Shown in pieces: positions 22,176 through 33,048 of a DNA stretch of 64,000 bases. Every line of letters begins with the position of its first letter. Position 1 is the first letter of the stretch. This DNA comes from Thalassia testudinum (lineage: Eukaryota > Streptophyta > Magnoliopsida > Alismatales > Hydrocharitaceae): positions 44,526,001 through 44,590,000 of the forward strand of contig JAZHRO010000050.1 in the NCBI GenBank assembly GCA_037157565.1, in the 5' to 3' direction. The translations under genes and the position numbers were made by a program. A model generated the notes under the pieces. That model was not told the DNA's origin and made no database searches. It saw only the letters and a list, made by a program, of their open reading frames with translations.

Positions 22176-23111
22176 TGAGGAGAACCCCATCATGAGCCCT
22201 AACTAGCTCATTTTGACCTAAGAAAGAGAATAAAAGCTCCTACATAACCTAGAGAAGGGCTTAATTGAAGGAATAAGTGTTCTGAGAAGAAAATATGAAA
22301 TAAAGGTTAAAAATGTAATTTTACCATTGCAGTACATAAATGGGATTTCTCAGAGGAAAAGCATAGGTCAAATGGTCTGAATAAGATAAAAAGTGGGTTG
22401 GTTTAATCAGAAATGGGTTTATGTGCAAACCAGGAATTAAATGACATCTTGTAACCCTAAAACAGACCCGCTTAATTCAACAAGGTTCTGGTCAGGATAA
22501 AAATCAAGTAAACCCTCTAAAATTCATGTAAAAATATCCCCTAGGGTTTAGAACATTCAATTTGGCCTTTGGAACCTAGTTTGACCTAAATTGAGGTCCT
22601 AGCTCATCAATTGACCAAATTTGGGTTTTTATGCAAAATATCTAGTCAAACGTGGTGAAACCTAAAATCCAACTTCACCATTGGATTCCTTAGGTCCAAA
22701 TTAGGTTTGTACCAAAATTTGGACCTAAGGGGAGGTCATCTTGACCTACTTTGCAAATTAGTACACCCAATTACATTTTGGCCCCTATCTTTTGAAAACC
22801 AGTACACAAAACCCCCTAGCTTCATCGCCACTCTTACAAACAGGTCCCTCCGCCATTATTGGGTAGGAATCCTTCTCCGACGAGGAAGGGATGGGGAATA
22901 CTCCTTGATCCCTCAGAGATCTCCTCCCAGATTTGGAAGGGAGATTCTCGAAGGAATCCCCTTCCATTTAAGCCCAATCACAATCTTTGATTTCCATCTA
23001 ATCTCTCATGCGAACGCACGAGAGATTTGGAACCCCAACTACCTTCCTTCTCCGGTGAGAAGACGGTGGCAGAAGGCTTGCCCTCCATGCACCAGAAGCT
23101 CGGCCAACACT

Positions 23112-23119
23112 TATAAAAG
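23112..23119 (+). promoter_or_regulatory. TATA box, 5' LTR of Element III
   Basis: TATAAAAG followed by GACCCCC; the same context occurs in the nested family-B solo LTR (58355-58362, minus). It is missing from Element III's 3' LTR. Confidence 0.72.
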
Positions 23120-24309
23120 GACCCCCAGCCCTCTGCGAATCTCTCAGACTTGTTTTGGCCGTAGAATCCCCCGGATTTCATCTCCCCTCTCTCCGGCCAA
23201 GTAGCCCCCAAGCTCCGACGATTCTTCCTCCTCCCTCTCATCGCTCTACTACCATACCAGCAGCAGGGTTCACTCTGCCTCATCCTTTCGTGTTGCGCCG
23301 CACCAGCGCACGCCTTCCTGTCCTCCTCCTTGTCGTCGTTATCTCCCTTAGGGCCATCTTCTCTAACGATGACACAAATGAGTCGTCCGTCTCCGCTGCC
23401 CCCCCTTCACTCCCAACGATCCAGATAAGCTCCCCATCTTCCACTCATTCATTTTCCTCATTCTATTTCACACAACACCCGTCGACCGCCACTGTCCGTC
23501 CGCATCTTCCCCATCTCCGACCACCCTCCGGCGAGATGCCTCTGTCACTCCGCAACCCCACACGTCTCGCCACCCACCGTACAACCTCCGCCACACTCCA
23601 CTGAACATCCTCCACCTGTCCACAGACCGCCTACACCACCACAACCAACCCCCGACCTAACCCATCCATCCGTCCATAGAGCGACCTAGGCACGCATGCC
23701 TAGGCCACCCCGCGGCCTACCACCGATCTCCTCACCTTCGCCGTGACATGGCGAAGGTCCTCCTATGGTCTGATAGACCTGCAAGCTTCTTTTTGTGCCG
23801 TGCAGAGTCTGAGCTCCAGCCGCCATTGGCGACGGCTCGAGGAGGTTGAAAGCTTGCTCCAGGATGAAGCGCTTCAGGATTCCAGGTCCAGTAGGTTCGG
23901 GGAAGTCTTGCGCATCCAGTTGTCCAAGCAATTGGTGCTGCGAGGCCTGCAACTACTGCAATTGGACGGAAGATCTCCTGCGGGCGTGCGAGCAAAAGCA
24001 GTGGAACATTAGTCCCACTTCAGTAAGCAGTGACCTCTTTGAGTACTTTAAATTGATTTTGGTATATCGTCGGGTTGCCTCCAATTCACTGGGGTGAGGT
24101 CCCTCCTCACCTATGCACGCCTCATCTATGAACTAGCTTGCAGACCTGGTAACCCGACCCGATTATCCTCTTGCGCACTCCTCGTGCACCACACCCACGC
24201 CGGTGCGCCCGGACCCGGGCGTGCAACCCGACTCGATTACTTGGCTCTGGGAGAGCGTACCGAAGAGAGATTCAGAGAGAGAGATGTGCGGGAAGGGTAG
24301 GGGAATAGG

Positions 24310-24550
24310 TTTTGTTGTGTGGTGCTTGTGCAGGAAGAGGATGCTAAGGAGGAAGCCGCAAGAGAAGGATGCGAGGAGTTAACTACTGCAAGTGAAGAAG
24401 AAGAACAAGGACACCCTGCAGCAGAGGTGTGGCAGACCAAGAGAAATAAGAGAGAGATCAAGGGGCAGACGAAGAGGAGAAGAGAAAGCAAAGGAAGAAA
24501 AAAAAGAAGAGCAGAAGCGGCTAAGGAAGAAAAAGAAAAGGAGCAACCAT
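24310..24550 (+). repeat. Purine-rich tract in family-B LTR
   Basis: About 240 bp dominated by GAA/GAG/AAG runs. Equivalent tracts lie at about 34885-35120 (3' LTR), 48455-48640 (family C) and, as pyrimidines, 56755-57140 (minus-strand family B). Low complexity makes spurious Lys/Glu-rich frames. Confidence 0.75.
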
Positions 24551-24862
24551 AGTTGCAGCAGAGCAAATCACCAACAAAAGAAAAGAATCTGAGAGATAAC
24601 TTTAAGACGTCTGATGCATGAGACATCCAATTCTTTTTGAGCAATTTTTTTTCATAACATTATCCGGTCATTTCTATTGAACTGGTCATTGCTTTTTATT
24701 AAAAAGTTGTGTTCTCAAGTTTTGGAATACTCAGATTGCTCCCTGTGTTCGACCTCGGATACTTTGATTTTCGAGTTATAAATTTTTATTTGTTTTCACA
24801 GAGAGTTCTTCTATATTACAATGAGATATCTGTTGAAACACGATCTAGCCGCATGAACATTT

Positions 24863-24880
24863 TGGCACCATTACCGGGGA
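24863..24880 (+). promoter_or_regulatory. Primer-binding site of Element III
   Basis: TGGCACCATTACCGGGGA, three bases after the LTR. Matches the tRNA-Asp complement with three transitions. Confidence 0.82.
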
Positions 24881-25814
24881 GCAACGGGCATTTCTGAAGC
24901 TTTTGATCACAACTTCTGATCCAATACTGACTTAATTCCTCTCCTTTGTTGTGCTTGTCTTAGGGAAAGTAGAGAAAAAAAGAGCAGCTGCACAATGGCT
25001 ACACCAAAGAACAGGTAACTTTCATTAGCCCTTTCTCTTAACCCCCTCAAAGTCTGAAAAGGAACAAAGAAGAATCAACCTAGGGCTACCTATTTCATAC
25101 TTAGTAATTCATCAAAGTTGCCTGATTTTCATTTCAACACATCTTGAACTACACATCCAACTAAGGTAACTAGGGCTAAAACTTTCTTGATTGAGCCCTA
25201 GATACTAATTTTTGAGGCAACTAAATTAGACCAACTAGAGCCAACCTAAGGATTGCAAAGCTAGGGTTTTTAGAGACACATCTTCTCTTAAACAAAGAAA
25301 AAAGTTTTTCCAAAAAGAGGTGTGCCTAAACCTTGTTTGAAAAGATCTATACAAGAGAAAGCCTAAGCAAATCAGGCTTTTAAATCCATTTGAACCCTAA
25401 AAGAAAGGACCCAAAAGCTCTCAAAGGAACAAGAGGTGAAGTTGATCCTTTGGGTCAACCAACCTTAAAATTAGGTCACTTTTTCACTCAAAAGACCAAA
25501 AAGTTCAAGTGGAACCCTAAGCACCTTGATCTTAAAGTAAAAAAGACTTAAGAGGTCAAGGTCCCCATTCTGGTCTACCTGGAATCTCAGTGACAAGAGA
25601 GGTCGGGTAGGGGAAACCCTATAACTCGTGGGGACACTCTACCGTGTAGGGGTCTTTGCGGGACTCTCCCTCTCTGGCTACCCAGGTACTTCTCAAGTGG
25701 ATGACCTTTCCGACTAAGGGGTATCATCCGCCCCGAACCTCTATAGTCACCCAACAATTTTTGGGTGTCTCGATTGGGTTCAACACCTTCTAATCTCATC
25801 ACATCCTTTGGTGC
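24881..25814 (+). other. Leader of Element III
   Basis: Noncoding, 934 bp. A short ATG frame at 24995 (MATPKNR) runs into CAG|GTAAC, a possible splice donor. The last ~230 bp (25585-25814) are strongly conserved with Element IV's leader (55047-55275, minus), including CTCTACCGTGTAGGGGTCTT. Confidence 0.65.
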
Positions 25815-27836
25815 ATGTTCGGTAGGAGGTCCTTAAGACCATCATTAAGACCTCCTTTAGAAATTCACTCTCGTCGAGGCCAAGCCTCGATGCCCTTGTT
25901 TGTGCAGCAACCTCACCACATAAATCTTTCATCCGATTCAAAACCAAGTTCTCCTTCTTCTTCCATCATGGCACAACCCAATGAAGAAGAGAACAACCTT
26001 GAGCACCAGCTTCAATGCCTGAATGATCTCTTCCAAAACTTTGTAAACCCACCGCAGTGATCAATGATGCAAGATCGCTATAATCCCGCTGCGGTGGCAA
26101 TCGAGCCTCAAGTTCGAATCCTGGTTGGAGGTCTTGATTATGAACTTAAGCCCAATATGATTCAAGCCATACCAAAGTTTCATGGGCTTAACTCTGAGGA
26201 TCCATTCCAACACATTAAACAACTCAAGCATCTGGCCTAGACCTTCGGGTCAGATCCACAAAACCGAGATATCCTACTCATGAAAATGTTTTCTTTCTCC
26301 CTCCTAGACAAGGCCACCCATTGGTATCAAACTTAGATCCATCCGATCAACACATGGGGGGAACTTTAGTCTGAATTTTTGAAAAAGTTCTTCCCTGTTG
26401 GCCGAATGAATGCCTTACACCACTAGATCACCCATTTCACTCAATAAACGGGAGAACCTCTTCACGAAGCATGGGATCGATTCTTAGATCTCATGCGAAA
26501 GTACCCCCATCACAGAGTTCCCAAATGGGAACAAGTCCAGTCTTTTTACCAGGGACTCCATAAAGATATTCGATTATTCGTCAATGCAATGTGCGGAGGA
26601 AACATCATGGGTCAACATGAGGACACGGTATGGGAGATTCTAGAAAACATGTGCGAGAACTCCATTAATAATGACTCCATGGGCTTATTCGACAGGACGA
26701 ATGCACGCGCATTGACGAATCTGAGAGGGGCACATGAGACGCAGGACCTGTCCACATCCGTCGACTTGGAACTGATGGCCAGTCGGTTGGACAAGGTTTC
26801 TATCATAGAGAAGAAGGTGGACGAGCTAACTCGACATCTGCAGTGAGCCACCTTTGCGCAGAACTCTTTTGCACGACCACCTCTGGCGAGGGAAACTATG
26901 CAAAACATCTACCACCAATCTTCTTAGGGGATGGACCCGTATCCACCCCCATCTGACTCTCGGACCGGAGTGATCTCCGATCCATTCTACTCAAGTTGGG
27001 GGAACTTTGAACCCTCGTATTTTGACTTTACTGAGGTTCCTCAGACTTGCGAGGACCTCAACGCCATCCAGAATGACCCATTCTCCAATACCTACAACCC
27101 TGGATGGCAAAATCATCCCAACTTTCAGTGGATGGGAAATTCTCAGACTCAAAGACCACCGTATCAGCCCCGTCCACAAGCCCCTGGTCCATATCAGCCG
27201 CCTCGGCCCAATCCCACCTACTAATCCGAGCCAAACAAGGATCGAATGACTCTTATCCTTCAAGCACTGGATGACATTCAAAAGACGAATGCAGCAATGC
27301 AAAAACAGCACAAGGACGAGATCACAGAGGTTCGTAACCAACTGGCCCAGATGGCAAATTCCCACCAACCTGGCACCCTTCCTTCGCAACCTCTGGCAAA
27401 CCCAAATAACGTGCCGACCCAGAGGTTCGTTATGAACCCAAATTCATGCCACGCACATTTGATTTATTAGGCCCCTGCTTCTCCATCACTAGGTGGGATG
27501 GAAGCTTCGACATCTTATGCAGGATTTCAACAGCAGCCACCCCTCTTACCAAACCCAAACCAAAACCAGGTCGGATTAAACTCTATAATGACAAGTAGTG
27601 GTAAAACATCCCAGGACCCACATTATCCGAACCACTCCAAGCCTGGTAGTAGCCAAAACCCTAGGATTGTTATCCAAGATACTCCTATCCCAGATCAAGA
27701 ACCTGGACCTATTCTAGAGGAACCAACTAGGATTCCATTTCCTGAGGCCTTGACCAAAGGAAAAAGGATAACCAAACCTGTGGCTTTCGAGGAGGATCTG
27801 GTCAAGCACTTTGAATAGGTCCAGCTAAACATCTCC
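25815..27836 (+). pseudogene. gag of Element III, nonsense-rich
   Basis: Capsid/nucleocapsid precursor. ATG at 25815 gives MFGRRSLRPSLRPPLE, shared with Elements I and IV. The capsid region spans about 26090-26620 (text such as PMIQAIPKFHGL-like and FFPVGRMNAL). A Pro/Gln-rich region at 26930-27220 and a linker to 27818 follow. In-frame stops lie at 26058, 26238, 26334, 26367, 26424, 26445, 26844, 26925, 27222, 27468 and 27816, with no frame change. Most are TAG where the relatives have Gln, as expected from CAG to TAG. No CCHC zinc knuckle is evident. Confidence 0.85.
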
Positions 27837-28694
27837 TTGATGGATGCAATTCACCATGTATCGGCTTATGCAAGATTCCTAAAAGACGTATGTACCCCTA
27901 AACGTAAGCAGCGAACCAAGGGTGGGAATCAGATCATATTGTCAGAGCAAGCCAGCTCTGTCATCTTGAGTAAACTCCCACCCAAGGCTAAAGACCGAGG
28001 AACTCCTTTGATTTCTTGTAAATTTGGTGAAACCCAATTTGAAAGAGCCTTACTAGATCTAGGTGCCTCCATAAATCTAATACCTACATCCCTCCTTGAC
28101 CACCTTGAAGAGTCCGAACTTAAACGGACTGAGGTGATGTTTCTGTTAGCCGATCGATCCATCAAGTCACCTAAAGGAATACTCCAGGATGTCATTGTTA
28201 GGGTACGGGATTTCTACTTCCCAGTGGACTTCATAGTTCTGGACATGGACGCACCTGAGAACCCAAGGGACACACCAATCATATTAGGGAGACCCTTTTT
28301 GGCCACTGCTAGGGCCAACATAAACTGTGAAGAGGGCCAAATAGAATTAAAATTTGGGAATCAAACTCTAAAGATTGACATCTTTAAGGCCCAACAAGGG
28401 ATTAATTGCAGGGTTATAGAGCAAATACGTGATATCAGAGCTGTGGTTGATGAATCGCATACAGAGGACAACCTGATTATCCCTGATCAACCACTAGAAG
28501 ATCAAAGCCCGCAAACAGAGGAGTGCGAACATAACCTAGACACACCCATGACTCCGACCCTTGTTCCTAATACAAACCCCGAACCACCCGCTGCTGCTGA
28601 CAATCCTGTCATGGAACTCAAGCCCCTTCCCGAGCATCTGAAGTACGTCTTTTTGGGTTCCAATCAGACATTTCCTGTGATTATCAACTCCTGA
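27837..28694 (+). pseudogene. Aspartic protease region of Element III
   Basis: Open for 285 codons in the gag frame. Begins with the conserved DAIHHVSAYARFLKDVC block. The active-site segment LLDLGASINL lies near 28050-28080; Athila elements use DLG where most retropepsins have DTG or DSG. Flap and core text FYFPVDFIVLDMD and IILGRPFLATARANI follow. The C-terminal linker before RT is acidic. Ends at TGA 28692, inferred to be a CGA to TGA change because RT follows in the same frame. The domain itself looks intact. Confidence 0.85.
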
Positions 28695-29700
28695 CTCACA
28701 TCTGATCAGGAATCCCGTCTGATTACTGTTCTCCAGCAACATCGTAGAGCCATTGGATGGACTCTCGATGACTTGACTAGCATAAGCCCTTCGTACTGCA
28801 CATATCGAATCTATACAGAAGAGGGTGCACGACCTTCAAGAGAAATGCAGAGACATTTAAACCCTAACCTGCAGGAGGTTGTGAAAAAGGAGATCATAAA
28901 GTGGTTAGATGTAGGGATCATCTACCTGATCTCCGACAGTCGTTGGGTGAGTCCAATACAGGTGGTGCCTAAAAAGACCGGACTCACAATCATCACTACT
29001 GAAACTGGAGAGGTCATTCCTACCCGAATAGCTAACTCGTGGAGAGTCTGCATTGATTACAAAAGGCTCAATTCCTCCATGAAGGACCATTTCCCAATAC
29101 CGTTTATTGATTAGATCCTCGAGAAACTAGCGGGAAATAGGTTCTTCTGTTTTCTTGACGGGTACTCCAGTTACAACCAGGTGCCAATCTAGCCAAAAGA
29201 CCAAGAAAAGACCACGTTCACCTACCCCTTCGGGACATACGCATTTCGAAGGATGCCTTTCGATCTCTGCAATGCACTCGCAACCTTTCAGCGGTGCATG
29301 CTTGCCATATTCTTAGATATGGTAGGTGATTATTTGGAAGTCTTCATGGATGACTTTTCAGTTTTTGGAGCATCATTTGACCATTGCCTCCAACACTTGG
29401 TCCAAATACTCAGGCGATGCATCGATGTGAATTTGGTTCTTTCCTGGGAAAAGAGACATTTCATGGTGCCTGAGGGAATTGTCCTGGGACATCTAATTTT
29501 GGAGAAAGGCATCCAAGTCGATCGAGCTAAGGTTAACCTGATTTCTAAGCTCCCTATGCCTAGCTCGATTAAGGACATCCAATCATTTTTAGGGCATGTC
29601 TATTTATCCCTGATTTTTCAAAAATCGTGCGCCCCCTGTCCACTTTTCTCTCCAAGGATGTGCCTTTCGAAATTTCCAAGGAATGCACTCAAGCATTTTA
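28695..29700 (+). pseudogene. Reverse transcriptase of Element III
   Basis: Same frame as protease. Motifs in order: REMQRHLNPN, KWLDVGIIY, WVSPIQVVPKK, WRVCIDYKRLN, FCFLDGYSSYNQVP (first catalytic Asp), FRRMPFDLCNALATFQRCM, then VFMDDFSVFG at about 29339-29368 with both catalytic Asp present. Two TAG codons at 29112 and 29190 interrupt it. A deletion of roughly 14 bp near 29602 (inferred from Element I) moves the connection region to another frame. The polymerase residues are intact but the gene is broken. Confidence 0.88.
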
Positions 29701-30135
29701 GATCCTACGTGACCGAGTCACTCAAGCCCCGATCCTACAGTCCCCTGATTGGTCTCAACCCTTTGAGATCATGTGCGATGCATCTGACTTCACTGTAGGA
29801 GCGGTTTTGGGGCAAAAAATTGATGGGAAACCTATGGTCATTTACTACACTAGCAAAACACTAGACAAGGCTCAGCGTAACTACACAGTTACTGAGAAAG
29901 AACTGCAAGCTGTAGTATTTGCCCTAGAAAAATTTAGATCATACCTTCTGGGTTCCCATGTTATCATATACTCGAATCACACAGCTATGAGGCATCTCCT
30001 TGCAAAGAAGGACACGAAACCTCGATTAATCCGATGGATCTTACTGTTGCAAGAATTTGACCTCGAGATTTGCGACAAAGTGGGAAAGTAAAATGTGGTA
30101 GCTGATCACTTGTCCCGCCTTCCTTCTGAAATAAC
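29701..30135 (+). pseudogene. RNase H of Element III
   Basis: Clear open piece at 29771-30091: [15 protein letters not shown] (first catalytic Asp), [16 protein letters not shown] (catalytic Glu), then [13 protein letters not shown], where the third catalytic Asp is Asn. The end DLEICDKVG and, after a TAA at 30089, VADHLSRLP continue the family pattern. The enzyme would degrade genomic RNA during reverse transcription. Confidence 0.85.
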
Positions 30136-31440
30136 TGACCCTTTCGAACCCATCACAGAACACTTTCCTGATGAGCACCTCCTGACTATCAATACAGGAC
30201 TTCCATGGTTCGCAGATATAGTGAATTACTGGCATCACATCAGATCATCTCCGATTGGCCGAAGGCCAAGAAGGACAAATTGCGTTCCAATGCCAAGTAT
30301 TACCTGTGGGAAGACTTGTACCTATTCCGCATTGGTGCTGATCAGATAATTAGATGGTGTGTCACGGAAGTAGAAATCAAAGACATACTCTCCTTTTCCC
30401 ATGACCAGGCATGCGGTGGACATTTCTCAAGACACAAAACCACATCAAAAGTCCTCCAGTGTGGCTTTTACTGGCCCACAATTTTCACGGATGCATACGA
30501 TCACTGTAAGGCATGTACCCGTTGCCAGACCTTGGGCAACATGAGCCATTAAGACATGATGCCTCTACAGCCGATCCTTGTATGCAAAATTTTTGACATC
30601 TGGGGGATCGATTTCATGGGACCCTTCCCTATCTCGGATGGCTTCGAATACATCTTACTCGCCGTTGACTACGTGTCCAAGTGGATAGAAGCCATTCCGA
30701 CCCGAACCAATAGTCATTATGTTGTTATCAAATTCATTCATCAAAACATCTTCTCAAGGTTCGGGATTCCACGAGCAATAATTTCCGATGGAGGGACCCA
30801 TTTTACAAATGCTCAATTCAGGTCACTGATGACCAAATACAAGGTGTCGCATCGAATCTCTACTCCCTACCACCCCCAAACTAATGGTTTAGCTGAGCTA
30901 TCAAATCGAGAGATCAAGAAAATCCTTTAGGTTACTGTTCGACCTGACAGAAAAGATTGGTCTTCTCGGCTTCCAAAAGCATTGTGGGCCTATAGGACCG
31001 GCCACAAGACCCAATTAGGTATGTCTCCCTTCAGACTGGTGTACGGGAAGGCATGTCACCTCCCCGTCAAATTGGAGCATAAAGCCTATTGGGCAGTAAG
31101 GAACTGCAATTTAGATCTTTCTAAGGCTGGAACCCACAGAAGGCTTCAAATAAGAGAGATCGATGAATTACGCCACGACGTGTATGAGAACTCGTGAATT
31201 TACAAAGAACGGGTTAAAGCTTTTGATGACAAACACATTTCTAGAAAGATCTTTCATCCTGGTCAAAAGGTTTTACTCTTTGACTGACTCAAATTATTCC
31301 CTGGAAAGCTACGATCTAAGTGGGTCCGATTCCGAACCCTTTGTTGTGAATGGTCAGAGGCTCAAACCATTCATTGACATGATCGATACAAATTTGGCTG
31401 AGTTATCCTTTACCCTCCATTCTCCTTGAGCTCATTACGC
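30136..31440 (+). pseudogene. Integrase of Element III
   Basis: HHCC finger in [12 protein letters not shown] and CKACTRC (30390-30530). The catalytic core in one frame has D in [10 protein letters not shown] (about 30600), D in IISDGGTHF (about 30780) and E in GLAELSNRE (about 30890), so the DDE triad is present. The C-terminal VYGKACHLPVKLEHKAYWA (31039-31098) is an Athila hallmark and an LFPGKLRSKW motif follows. Stops at about 30550, 30928, 31195 and 31283 break the frame; the second fits CAG to TAG and the third CGA to TGA. Confidence 0.88.
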
Positions 31441-31446
31441 CCAGCC

Positions 31447-31483
31447 GATGGCGTAAAACTCAGCGCTTAACGGGAGGCAACCC
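31447..31483 (+). promoter_or_regulatory. Conserved noncoding box after pol, Element III
   Basis: A 37-bp block ending GCTTAACGGGAGGCAACCC. Element IV has it at 49287-49323 (minus) with about three differences, while flanking sequence is far less alike. Blocks ending GGGAGGCAACCC recur after pol in plant Athila/Tat elements. Role unknown. Confidence 0.65.
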
Positions 31484-31689
31484 ATCATTCTTTGAAAAAC
31501 CTGAAACCTTTTCTGACATTTCTACGCGGAATTCATATTGCACTTTAGGATTCATCCATTAGAATAGCCGACTTCACCACAGGTACCCCTACCCGAGATT
31601 AGAAATCGTTTGCAATAGTCACTTCGACCCGTTCGCCCACCCAACACCTGTCCTAATGCATGAACTAAGCTGAAATTGATCCCACCTAA

Positions 31690-31735
31690 TTTACAATGGA
31701 AACATTACAAATCTTAGGCATGGAGGGGTATGAAA
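31690..31735 (+). promoter_or_regulatory. Internal polypurine box of Element III
   Basis: ACAATGGAAACATTACAAAT box, then CTTAGGCATGGAGGGGTA. Counterpart of the boxes in Elements I, II and IV; 1.3 kb before the 3' LTR. Confidence 0.6.
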
Positions 31736-33030
31736 GTGCAAAATGTCAGGAAAATTCATATCAAGAAAAGGTTTCAAATCAAAAAAAAAAAATCTTGGAA
31801 AAGGAAAAAAGAAATAAGGAGGGGGGAGAGAATTTTTTGGGCCATACAAAATAAGAGGAAAAGAGAAAAATGCCAAAAAAAAAAAAGGAACACAAAATGA
31901 AAAAGAAAAAGAGATAGTCATTACTAAAAGATTAAGGGCTTAACTGAAGTTCTAGACCAGATCAAGAAAAGAGAAAAATAAAAGAAAAGTGCTTAGGAGA
32001 CATAACAAGAGATTAGCAGGAACGCTGGTCTTAGGCCTCTTGGTCTAGATTCTTAGGCTTAAAAATTCACGTATCCGCTAAGATCTGGATAATCCTCAAG
32101 AGGTTTGGGAAAATGTAAAGCTTAGGTATTAGGTCTAAGGCTTAGGAAGTATTCGACCTCGTTAACTGACTTTCGGTTTGTGGTATTCGGTAACCTAAGC
32201 ACCCCAATTTACACACAGTATGGTTCAGTGTGCATAAATATCAAAATCACGCAAAAAGCATTTCAATGTTCTGAAAAAGTCACCTAGATTAGGAGCAGTC
32301 GATCAGCACAAGTTGATTTGGATGAGTTCCCGGAGCGGAGAGGTGGGAAATTCCCCTCGAAGATGCGTAACAACATATCATCTCCTCGGTGCTTGTCTCT
32401 TAGGATATTTAAATATCCTACCGGGGGCATGTAAGCACTCTGCTGGTTCAGATATCATGGGCGGCATTTTCACGAAATGTTGATCACCAGGGTCTGAATT
32501 CAGCCACGGAATGCCATGGGCGGGATTATCTCAAAATCTCGAAAGCCAGGGTTCTGGGGGTTGCCATGGGTGGTGCTATCTCAAAGCATCGATTTCCAGG
32601 GACCCTTGAGGATTGATATGGGGACGACAAATCTGATACAGACCGTGTTGAGAAGCCAATCCGAAGCTAGAAATAAAAAGAAAAGAGAGAGAAAACTCTC
32701 CAAACAAATAAATCTTTTGTCTCTCTCTTAGAAAAAAAAATGCACTACAAACTGAACCTAGGCTAAAAATGTCTCAAGCACGGGTGCTTTAACTGTGGAG
32801 TCCAACAAACCCTAGGATAGTTTCTGCGAGCCTTAAAAACCTTTGCTGAAGACTGAGGCAAAAGCGGGTCAGGTCTGGATTTTGGTTGGTACTTGAGTAC
32901 CTCTAGGCCTATTGTCGTCATTCTAACCTAATCACAAAAGAAAAAGAAAAGCACTTATTATAACTGTTGACAGAAACTCAGGGTCTAGAATAGAAGTTAA
33001 AACCTTGAAATTTTGCTAAGGGACTAGAAA
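31736..33030 (+). other. 3' noncoding tail of Element III
   Basis: No supported ORF. A-rich to about 32010, a three-unit degenerate tandem repeat at 32456-32620, then sequence shared with Element IV's tail (for example GCACGGGTGCTTTAAC near 32779). Confidence 0.6.
32456..32620 (+). repeat. Three-unit minisatellite in the 3' tail
   Basis: Units start with CATGG at 32456, 32515 and 32565 (periods 59 and 50 bp), each containing a CATGGGYGG...TCTC...CCAGGG pattern. Units are degenerate. Confidence 0.65.
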
Positions 33031-33048
33031 AAGCTAGGCATTGGGGTA
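33031..33048 (+). promoter_or_regulatory. Polypurine tract of Element III
   Basis: AAGCTAGGCATTGGGGTA ends at the 3' LTR start (TG at 33049). Confidence 0.78.

Larger units (their letters stand above)
22176..24859 (+). repeat. 5' LTR of Element III
   Basis: 2684 bp, starts TGAGGAGAACCCC, ends GCATGAACA. TATA box at 23112-23119. A purine-rich tract spans about 24310-24550. The many short frames inside it have no ATG or are low-complexity and are not annotated as genes. Confidence 0.93.

Noticed and set aside
23155..23604. 149-residue Ser/Pro-rich frame in Element III's 5' LTR, also seen at 33711-33980
   Set aside because: It begins with TTG, has no ATG at the start, is low-complexity, and is shared only because the two LTRs are copies of each other.
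1736..33048. Env-like gene between integrase and 3' LTR, as in some Athila elements
   Set aside because: The 3' tails at 1-1220 and 31736-33030 contain no frame above about 75 codons with membrane or signal features.
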